64,000 nt of DNA from Phoenix dactylifera (Eukaryota; Streptophyta; Magnoliopsida; Arecales; Arecaceae). A program made the translations under genes and the position numbers. Under the pieces are notes generated by a model that was not told the DNA's origin, searched no databases, and worked only from the letters and a program-made list of their open reading frames with translations. Shown here in pieces: positions 47,401 to 59,000 of this stretch. The stretch is from positions 14,518,129 to 14,582,128 of the forward strand of contig NC_052397.1 in the NCBI RefSeq assembly GCF_009389715.1, in the 5' to 3' direction. Each line of letters opens with the position of its first letter. The stretch's first letter is position 1.

Positions 47401-50059
47401 ATCCATGAGGCCGTTTCCAAATCCATTTTTTTGGATGTTCTATTATATATGCTGTTTAATTGTAATCAATGCAAAATTGAAATTGATTCTGCCAGTCATT
47501 CCATATCTTTTTCACATTGTTTTCTTCTTTAGATTCCTTAATTTGAGATCAATGAAGAGAAACTTCTCTTAGCCTCTTAAACAAGCAGCTTTTCTGTTAT
47601 TTTGAGTTTGTTTCAGCTTCTCTGAGATGAAAAGATCATTCGAGTTCCCTCCTTCTACTGATTCCCTAAGAGGAAGACTATATATTCTGATAAAAAACAT
47701 CATGCAATCTTCAGTAACCCTCTCCTATAGTAGCATAAGGGACCTCCAGAGATAATTTTGTTGCTAACTAAAAAAGTAAATAACAACTGACTTCTAAAGG
47801 ATGGTGGTGGCTAAGAAGAACATTATCTCCACTCTTAGTGTAAGATCTTCCAAACTTGTAGTTCGTCAAGTGAAGTGAGGTCTTTGTTTTGTATCAGATA
47901 ATAAGCCTCATAATTTCCTGCCAAGGCATTCACTGCAGCCGCGCCGGTATTCAGGAATAACGTTCGACTGAAAAAGGCAACGGTCCACACCCTAAAAACT
48001 GACATTCTTCCAACTTGATATCACCTAGAAATACAACTGCAAGAGGTGGTTTGCAGTAGAGTTTAGTGCATACCAGATGCATCATTGATTGATTGCCATG
48101 ATTTGCTTACATGATACCTCATCTAACGTATGTTGGATACTTGGATGTCCCCTCCTATGGATGTAAGGATGTCTCATCTTCTTGAGATCTTACTTCACCA
48201 TTAATTCTATCCTTCTTGGAATTTGTTGGACAAACCAGTTCAGGGTGGAAATCAACTCAAAAGGACTGAATCTAGTGTCCAGTTAAAACTCATCTAGCTT
48301 TTAATACACTAATTTAGTAACTTAAATAAGTCAACATACCAATACAACTCTCTTTATTTGACAGGTAACAAATTCCATTCCCTGAGGACCTGCCTTGCTC
48401 AAAGCAACACTGACTGTTAAGGAAGAGGTCAATAATGTATATCAAGAATGGCTCAATTGAGAGTGAGTAAAGACGAGAACAGACTCAAGATAACATACAG
48501 GTGGTGTATTGAAAGGCTGACATGAATGAGGATTTAAAATCCATGACCTTTGGCTCTGCATCATGTCAACTTATTACTAGACCTCAAAAGCTTAAATGGT
48601 CGATCCTTAAGATATGCTTTACGAATTACAATAACTTGATAAAGCTGGGTGGCTGACTCGCAATCAATGGTTTAGTTTCATAATTTCAATTCCATGAAAT
48701 TACCCCATTTATTAAATCTTGACAGTCTATATTACTGCTAAATTTGAAATTATTGTAGAATCTCGACTCATCTTCCTCTCTTATGTGGAGGGTGAGCAAG
48801 CTGCATCCGATTTAGTCTTGTTATTTCAATTCTTCCAGCCTCTGGTGAGATGAAAATAACATTCAAGATCAGTCCTGCTATTGCTTTCTTGGAAGCTCAA
48901 ACTATTTCAGTAGCATACCGGACCTCCAAAACAAATATGGCCAGTAAAGGGTAAACATTAGTGCTCCACCAACAGGAAAAAGGGTTAAATATTAGTGCAC
49001 TACCAGTAGTTTGGGATTGAGTAAATGGCTCTCTAGCAATGCCTTTTGGAGTGTTCTAAAAGTTTGAATAGAGTAAGGTTCTTAATTGGTTTCAGACAAT
49101 AGGCCACAATATTTAATGCCAAAGCATTGCAGTTTTGAAGAACATAGGGTTCAGTTTTAACCAAACAAGGCAAAATTCCAAGATCTGAACAATCAGAGAA
49201 TATATCCACAAAACAATCAGAAAATCTACCACTCAATTCAAGTCATAGAATATCATAAGTCTACAAATGGCGATCCACATATTCTGCAGACTTCTCAGTT
49301 CAAACCATTATTTTTCTCACCAGCATAAGTCTTATATCAATCGATTTTGCACAGTTAATTCTATGATTGCATAATTTACGTTAACTCACACGACCATAAC
49401 ATTTCCTTTGTAGCTTCACCACGCATGGGTTGATAATGTAGCATTTGTTTAAAATGAAGAAGCCATTAATGCAATGTTCAAACGATCAAATCAATTAGCT
49501 GCAGCAAATATATGCAGTACAAACACTTCAAAAGTCATCTGCAAATCTGTGAACTCAAAGCACTATTATCACCAACCAACTTGACCGTGCATATGAATCT
49601 GTTGGATAGATTAGCTAAGAAACAGCCATGACAGCTTTTTATCTGATAAAATTGTCAAGCGACCAGAAACAAACGTCCCTTCAATTTCTGGTGGGAATTG
49701 AATTGTGAGGCTACAAAATATGTTTTGCAGACTAAGTAACATTTAGGTAAGGATTTCTATTTACATAAGCATTTAGAATAGACAAATGATGGAACAAATG
49801 ATCACCAAAATGATCTTAGACAATATATAAAGTAATCAAGTACAATTCAAGAAAGAAGATTATTTCCTATTTTTTGTCCTGAAACTAATCTCCCTCTCCC
49901 TGTAAAACGAATCTTAAGGTTCAGCAATGCAGTCTTTCAGGCCATCCATCATGGTAATAAGATCATCATTATATTATATGTAAAATCTAAATCTTCAGTA
50001 AACTTCAGTTCATCTTTGACTAGCTTCAACATGCAAACCCAATTTCGATACTTCTGGGA
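44402..50059. other. Long intergenic region between NRP copy 2 and the E4 gene
   Basis: 5.7 kb between the ends of two convergent genes. It is AT-rich with no convincing gene. It holds a diverged direct duplication (about 47620-47990 and 48840-49190). The part at 46000-46900 has a flavour of old coding sequence on the minus strand, but I could not assign a family. Confidence 0.5.
47620..49190. repeat. Diverged direct duplication, about 350 bp, spaced ~1.2 kb
   Basis: Collinear anchors recur with a shift of 1180-1225 bases. 'gagatgaaaa' is at 47622 and 48847. 'gtagcatannggacctcca' is near 47730 and 48910. A 36-base block beginning 'caga(t/c)aata' is at 47896 and 49093. Similarity between anchors is patchy, so the duplication is old. 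Confidence 0.6.
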
Positions 50060-53000
50060 TCACTCTTCCATGTAAGTTACGCCATCAGCTTGTTCAGCAG
50101 CTCCTTCAGTGATTGAAGTTCGCTGTCTGTGCTTCCTCGCTTGGGATCTGACGAACTTCTCAATTCTTAACTTGAGCTCAGTGTCGGGTATTAGCATGTC
50201 TTGAGTAAGATGAGAACGGTTAAATGGATCAGTCTGCATATAAAATATGACAAATGTTAACCATGCTAGAGATAACGTTAATGGCTTAAAAAGGAAAAAC
50301 AGCCACCAAAAAAATTACATTATCACTAAGCAGGTGTCTTTGGATGACAGGTCGATCTATGGTTACCCTTGATGAGGGTAAGATGACGGGGTCCTTCATC
50401 AACGTGTACTGCATGAAAAGAGATTCTGTTAGCATTCATAGTAAGAAACAAAGAATGGAGATATGAGCCACATTCATTCATTTGCATTTTCAACTTTTGA
50501 GTACTACATGACTAAAGAATAGAATGAACTACCAAGGGACATTTGTAGTGCAGCTTTGCTGAGAATAATCATATCGAACTAAAGACATGAACACACACAA
50601 TTGGAGAAATTTAGACAAACTTTATTTAAATAAAATTTTCTGAAGCTGGAAAAAAAAAGCCTAGTTTGAATGTCTCCAATGTACGCTTTGTTGAGAGGAG
50701 CCGATGAGCACCAAAGATAATGCAAAGATACGATAACAATACAAAAACATTGTCAAGTTTTTTATATCATTACTCTCACACGAGAGATCAAGAAACTAGT
50801 ATAAAAAAAGCGGCTAGTACTGATGGGCCATTGATGGCATTGCCAATGTGTACTTCGACAATTTATTACTACTATTATACACTCAATTTCATACACAATT
50901 CTTTTTCTCCTTAACTTTATTAGGGCCCTTTATCAAGCAAGCCGAGGAAGAAAAATAAGGAGAGATTTCACCAACCAAATTTCCATTTCTGCTTCTAAAT
51001 TTTACTGCAAATATACAGGGAACTTTCTTGCTCAACAAGTTCAATAACATAACAATGGCGAAGAAGTTCAATACATTCCCCAGGTAAGAAAACAATGCAA
51101 CCACATTAAATAAACCAATTAGCCAACTAATTAGATTACTTGATGTCCAAATAAATATTAATAATCTAACATACTTGCTGGAAAATGGCTCCGCATATTT
51201 TATTCCTTGTCAACAAAAAAGTCTTCAAATAGTATATTAAATAAGATATTCATGATCATGAACAAAGAATAGTATTCATAATTTTACGAGAATGTTTCCA
51301 ACCTCCAGTTATCCTACCACTACAAAATAGTTTAGAACATGAGGCTTCATAATTGTCTTGCTTTTTATCCTAGAAGTTCAAGGATTTACTTCCTTACTCA
51401 GCCAAAAAACCACAGTACTGCAAAAACAAAAGACACCTATACACATAATACAATAAAAGATTTATATGAATTAAATTCTATAAACTTCAAGAATACATTG
51501 TTTGTATGAGTTAGCTAATTGAACTGACTCAAGCATGCAATAATAGGTTCAGTGCTACGTGGCGAATTAAATCAATAATTGAGAAGGGTAAAATAAACTA
51601 GCAATAAGCATACAAGATTGTCATAAATATTTTTGCCATTGCAGTACTATTTTTGCATTCAAAGAATTCTGTGGTAGTTCAAGAAGACATTTGTGAAACT
51701 TTAAAAATTTTTAAAAAAAAGTTTTCCTGTTTTGTTTATAATTTGTCCCATGATGGATAGAATTCATTATATCAAACCTTTTTTTCCAAGACTTATTCTT
51801 AAGTGGAAGGTTTCGACTTGGTTGTGAGAGCTTAAATTGTAGAATTGATGAATTAGGTTTCTCGCCTGCTATTTGGACTTTTGGGTTTTATTGTTAGCCC
51901 CTATATTGCCCATAGTTGTCTTAGAGACAAACTCATTAATAACTCACAGAGGGTGACCATTAAGTTGATAGTCCAACTTTCTTTTTTCCAAATGAGGGAT
52001 CATATGTCAATCCATAAATCTGGCCTATTAGGATCAGAAGAAATCTGTAAGCTAAGGTTAAAATTTAAAAAAGTAACTTTCACATAAGTTGGAGGTAATG
52101 TAAACTATGTTCTAGAATAAGAACATGCTTTCCAGCCTAAAAATCTATTTAAGAGGAGTAATCGAAGCTAAGTGCAACAGACTTGTTTAAAACAAACTTT
52201 GGTTTTTGTAGGAGCTTATATGCATCTGTCTTAGAAAATGAAAACGTGTACCTGAATTGGGTCAAGGAATTCATCAGGTATTTCTCCAAGGGCAGCCTCA
52301 GTATCCATGGCTTCAGCAGCCGCTTCTTTGGCTTTGACACCAAGCTGAACAAACTCCTGAATTACCCTTCCATCTTCACCAATTTTCCACAAAATAGTAG
52401 CTACGGAAGCAAATAGCTGCAGCAAAGTCAAAGCTATCAGGCCACAACTACTATTAGACATAAAAGGGTTGATCTACATATTTTTGCGCAGACAATAACA
52501 GCTCCACTGGAGACATACTTTTTCATTATAAGAGCGCCCATCCTTTGAGATTGCAGCAGGAAAGATGTTTTCCTTGTCACCCCTTGCAATATGGACATAG
52601 ATCTCGACAATCTTCCCATGAATCATTCATAGCATGAGTTTTTATTCAGAATAAGAAAACAGTCAAGTTCTATAAAGATTCAATAAAGATTCAAAAGCAA
52701 AAGCACCAAGTAAGGTTTTCTTGATACTAACTTGCTTTAGCAATTGCTTTGGTTTAAACTCATATTTTTCTGGATCTTTTACACTAAGAGATTTTCGTTG
52801 AGGGCCAGCAAGTTGTAAAAGGAAGTAGTTCAACATGTTTGCCACCCTTTCTACCTGAAACGAGGAGTCAAAAGATGCAAAAATTATTCAAGTGCAACAT
52901 GAAATAGAAGATTTTAGTTGGATGCTGTTCTACAGAATACCAAATAAAAATATATACAAGTCAATACAAATGAATATGGGAGAAGATTGTTAAATTTATT

Positions 53001-56000
53001 AGGATCTACAAGTCTAATTTCCTGGTCTGATTTGTTTGTTGGTCCAGTTAAAATAACATTTACAAGAGGATTAGGTTCCAAGCAGTCAGATGTTGTGGAG
53101 GGATCTGGACTTACAAAATGAAACATTTCTAGCTAAAACTTCTGATTAGTCTCTACAAGGCAGCCAGTAAAGTTTCCAGTACAAAGTAAATGTCTTGAAG
53201 AAGCGGAAAGTTTAAATGTATGTGGAAAAAGACAAGTTTCCTCATAACTGGTTGACTTCAGCTTTAAGAATCATGGAATGAAAATAGGTTAGTTCAAGTA
53301 TATCACCATTTCTGGAAGAAGAAAAGGAGAAGGAATTTGTTCAGATGTGAACGCAAGCATCCCAACATCCTCATTTGCCAACTTCATGTCAAATCGAACA
53401 ATCTGGAAGCACCAAGTTGTACATGTGTAAGACAATGTCTGTCATCTATACCATTGCTACATAAAGCACCAAGATATCTGTAAACAACAGGAAAGGCATC
53501 ATAAATTTAAAAAATTTATCGAAGAAAACTAATTAAAAGCTCACATTTTCCCGTGAATGAAAAAGGCGCATTCTCTCCTCCCTCTCTTGAGCTGGCCTTC
53601 TTTCCCATTCTGCAGAATTAGCCATTTCTGCTTCCATTTCTTTGAGTTCAAGAATCTTATTCAAACTCTCATCAAGAAGATAAATGCTATCATTGATAAG
53701 GAAATTCAAAAAATTCAAATAAACTCCCTTCTCCTCTTCTCTAGCAATCTGTATCATTATACATAAAGAAAATTAAAATGCTGCAGCATGGGTAAATGTG
53801 CAATGATTAGCAATGAAACTTAAGTGTATATAGAACTACTACCACAAGGGTCAGTTTACCTGTCTCCATGCATTACGATGGCTAGGCACATTCCATAGAT
53901 ATTCGAGAAGTTCAGCAATATTGTGACGAATCGTGAACTTGTCAAAGAACTGCATGCACAAGTATGATAATAAGCAAATGAACAATCAACAAAGAGGACA
54001 ATTCCCCTTTACGATTTGGCCAATAAAAAAAATCATAAACTGGATAAACAAATATTAAATCTATAATAGTAAAATACAGAAAATAACAAATTTTACAATT
54101 TTCACCTGCGTATGAGAGCCAGTAAATTCAATGTCCACATACAAGTTTAGAAGATTTCTAACTAGATAGTCAAGAGATAGTTGGTGCCCTTCGAAAAGGG
54201 AGGCAGTAGAAGACAAGCCACTGCAAGATTAAAGAAACATAATAGTTACATGCACAACATTCACCACAAAATCAACTAAGTTGACAAATCAGCATTTAGC
54301 TTGTTGGAAAGAAAGTGATTCACCTTCTTTGCGGCATCCAGCAATTCAACACTTCAACCATCTTGGCTCTCAGATAAGGATTTTTGATATAAGATGGACT
54401 TGCCATGAACATGATAATAAAATTCAAAAAATCATCCTGGTGAAAAATTAGTACAACATGAATTCCGTCATGAGTCCAAAGACTTGAGAAATTAATACAA
54501 AATCCTCTCCTATTAAGAAAAAAATAGATTGGAAAAGTTTATAAGGAAACCCACCAGCACAAACCCTTCCAAAGCTCTTGGGATCCGAGAAGTTAAAATA
54601 AGTAAATCCATTGCATCATCAACAAAATGCTCTGGGATGCATGCGAATTCCATAGGGCATTTTGATGGCAATGGCATTTTAAATCCACCAACTAGACCAA
54701 CCAACCATACAACCATTAATCTGTAGAACGATAGAGCGTGTTGAAGTAGTGCCCCGTCCTTCAACAAAAAGATGTCTAATTAGGCAAAACATGGATTTGA
54801 ACTAACAAGTAATAATTATTCTGAAAAGTGAGTTAAGATGAATATGATGTGATTTCAAGCACTGAATTATCAATAACAATCATGTCAAACAACCCAAGAA
54901 TTAGCATTCATATTATCATGGACCAGTGCTTATCCATGATCTTGCTGTTTATTGCAATATAATCATAAAGAAAATTCAGAACATAAATTTTCTTCATTGT
55001 TTCACAAAAACAGAGGAGCTGAAGAGGAAATCAGGTATCGACCTGAACAAATGGCAGGCATAATCAGACGATGCTGATGCTTTCTTTAGGAGGAACTTAC
55101 AAACCAAAGAACTCAAGGAAACCACGTCCAATGAACATCTTATATAATAGCTAGCAAGTAACCTAATGCCAACTAGAACCACACTCTTCAGTACTAGAAA
55201 CTATATTTCTATTAAGGGCTCAGGTTCAGAAGTCTCCATTTTTCTGCACAAGTTTCTTGGTGCTCCTGACCAATTACTTTCCGGAAGGAGAATGTCAAGT
55301 AACAAGGACTGTTCTAGGCCCAATCATGGGCAGGCATATCATTTTCAGATAAATCATGCCTGAAAACCTTGCTGATAAAATTGTTTAACATCAGGAGGGC
55401 CTAGAAAGTCATTTATATTATAATTGTTTAACATCAGGAGGAGCAAAGAATACTTTTGCAGTGTATGCGTAGTAAGCTGAACATCTTGAAAGAAGCTTGT
55501 TGAAATGCCCAAGCAAAAGAAAAGGCCAACTGAGTAATCCTGGACTGGCCAAGTGTTTTAATTTTGCATAATGCAGTCATACTGTAGCATTTGTGTATGT
55601 GATCCCTTGACCGTCGCCTATATGCGATCAAACCACAAATGGACTGAAGACGATCCACTCCATTGTGTGGCTGCATGTACAGCCTGCTTAGTATTGTTTC
55701 TGGAGACATATATAGCTAGGGCTACAAAGGAACCAAGCTGCTCATGATCAGTTTGGGCTTGGCTCGATATTTGCTCATTCGAGCTTGGCCTCAGGTAAAA
55801 AACAAGCCGAGCTCAAACATTTTTTGGAGCTGGGCACCATTAAACGAGCTGAGCCTAAACAGTGTCGTGGTTCAAAAAAAAAGTTGGAAAGTTCGATTTG
55901 GCTCAACTAAATCGCAGCTCAGAGCTTAGCTAAGCCAAGCTTGAGCAATTGACTCAAAAGCTCAACTCAAGCTTGAGCCAAGCTCGAGTAGCTCTTCTAA

Positions 56001-59000
56001 TATATTGAACCAAGCCAAGCAGCCTGATATTCTGCTCGGCTCGGTTGGTTTGCACCCCTATATAGAGCCTGCTCTTATATGGACCCAAGCAGAGGAAGCA
56101 GGTCCAAGTTGATGGTTAGATTTGAATTTGATGTGGGTTTTAAATTGGCTTAACATAGGCATTAATAATGTTAAAACAATTATTTTATAGTTATTCCTAG
56201 TAAGTATTAGGTGCTAAGCGATAAATCTAATATTATTATTATCTATCCAAAAAAATTACTACAGTTGTAGTTGTTATTATTGTATTTAATATATAACATT
56301 TATTTTCTAATAGTTGAAAAATAGTCACCATATATGAACTTGCATATGCAGTCCGTAAACCGAATTTGCACCGTGTGTTCCCTTGACCACCCACACGAGA
56401 ACTATAGTTGTAGTTGTTATTACTGTAGTTAATATATAACATTTATTTTCTAATAGTTGAAAAATAGTCACCAAATATGAACTTGCATATGCGGTCTGTA
56501 AACTGAATTTGCACCATGTGTTCCCTTGACCACCCACATATCACAGTCATGTTTTAAAAAACTGACCGGCATAGACTAGCAACCACCATGCTATTCATCA
56601 ACACAACCGACACCAGGAACTTAATAATAATTTCCACAGGTCCACTACCAAGGGAAGAATGCAGTCACACCCCATTCAGGTTAAGGTACTCAATCACAAA
56701 CTTAGAGGGATGAATACAAAATAGAGATCTCAATTCTAAGGAAAAAATCCATCTAGTAGACATTCAAAAACATTAAGTTGTACATATGGGCAAAACGACT
56801 ATTCAATGTACATTGAAAACTGCAGTCTCTACAGGTTACATTCCTGAAAAGTTCAGAGGCATATATTCTCAAAAGGCACCTTATGCTTTGCATGTGTTGA
56901 CAATAGGTGTCAGAAGGAAATTATAAAGGTTGGTTGTGATAATATGTAGCATGAGGTGGAATTTGTGGCAATAACAAGCCAAATAAATGAACCCACATAT
57001 TGATCAGATATTAAATTCACTTATCAAGGAAGATGTTGAAAATACGATTAGCGCCTTCGAGATACATGGTCCAAAAGATGAAAACTTAGATACCATTTGA
57101 ATGCAGCGAGGCAACAATTGACAGTCCTCTAAAGTGAATAAGAATTGATGAAGAAACTCATGATGAAGAAGATCAGATAATGAAAAATGAAGCAGTATAA
57201 TATGGAATATGCAACAAGGTTAATACTATATGAAAAAATCATAACCATCTGACTTCAAGAACATACTCTTAGTATCTGAGCTTCATAGCAGATTTTGTCC
57301 TGTGATAATATCTCAATTGCTTTCTCCAGACGCTTTATATCGGCCTCAAGTTGTGGAGAAGTTCCTTGATCTCTCAACGCTTTATAGGTTGACAAATCTT
57401 CTTCGTACCTTGCCAGCTCCTAAAATTTTATAAATAAAAAAGATATTATTAACAGAATTTTGATTTACTACAAATAACAACAAAGAAATTGACCTAGATC
57501 CCCTTATGACTGAAGATATCTAACTTAGACTGTGGTACAAAAAACCTTCTTGTTGAGTCAATTAAGAGAGAGTTGACAGAAAAGCAATATATAAGTTTGT
57601 CTTACATATTCTGAGCGTTAAGTCCGCATTAAAGGCCATTTTCGAATAACTATAAAGCAACACAAAGATTTTTTGAAAAAAAAAGGTACTGTTAATCATT
57701 AGGCATAATAGTTACCTGCATATAATGACTTCCTAAGCTTGGAAAGATGAACAGGGATGTGTTTTACTCATCCATGCAATACAATATATCAAGCTTGGGT
57801 TTTCTGTATATGAGCATAGAATGTGTCCAAAGCATGGTATGCTATACCGTACCGAACCAGACGGTACCGGACTTACCGTACTGTATCGGACAGGTGTACC
57901 GCATGTCATACCGTACCGATACTATGCTAGTGTAGCACCGGTACGGGGTCCGGTACCGGTACAGCGAACCTTAGTCCAAAGTGAGCCGAATCTTTCAGTA
58001 AATCAATGCACTGCCAGATACAGAGCCAGGCAGATCCCATGCATGTGTACTGTACATCTATAGCATCCCTACAGAATGATGTGAAACTAATGCTAAATTA
58101 AATAAACAAGAGGTTCAGCGCATGCAGCTATACTGTTCCCAGCTGGAGCTTAGCTAAACCTGGTGCACAGTGAAAAGAAAGGAAGGCTACTTAAAAGGAT
58201 GAATAAAATACCTATTCAGGGCAAGTGAAAAAAAGAAGACAGGATGCAGTTGGACTTAGGTCAGCCAATTGGCATTCCTCTCCTACATGGAGAGGTACTA
58301 CTTCAAACCTGGATGGTGGCATTCCCATCGTGTTTTCCCAAAAAACAAAAGAAAAGGAAAAAGAAGAAACAAAAAAAAAAGATAAAGAGAATAGGAGAGA
58401 ATTTTTCATTTCATGCAGATGTCTATGCTTCATTGCGCCCATAAAACCATGTCAGAAAAGCACAAGAACAACATGCTAATAACTAAATGCATAGATGAAG
58501 AAATCATCCATCAATTTGAAAATTCAAGATAATGCATCAGTAGCTACTGCTGCCATAGTTTTATGAATGCCCAACAGTTGGAAAAATCATTGTTTTAAGT
58601 AATGATGTTAAAGATTATAACAGCTATTGCAATGGTTCATGATGATCTATATGAGACTTAAAATATAAAATTAAACATAAGTAGCTCTTTGCATGTACTG
58701 TATATGTATAACTGTGAGGACCCGTGCGGGCGTGTGTTTAGTCCCACATCGGTTATTCGCTGGGTAGACCTTGGGTACTTATATAGGATCAAGGAACCCA
58801 AATAATAACTTCCGGCTAGCCATTTTGGATGAGATCCTGGGTTGTTACAAATGGTATCAGAGCGGACCCGGCCCATAACCTATGTGGACTAGGGGATAAT
58901 GCAGCACGGATCCATTGGGGCTGACCACGGGTCAATCGTGGTGTTTGTAATTTGATTTGAATAGATATGAACCCTTAGCCTAACGAGGATGTTAGGGCTT

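Larger units (their letters stand above)
54759..57266 (-). other. E4 gene intron with a hAT-like element and a tandem duplication
   Basis: A 2.5-kb intron. Besides the GAGCTTGG-word element and the 143-bp tandem duplication, listed separately, nothing was recognised. Confidence 0.75.
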
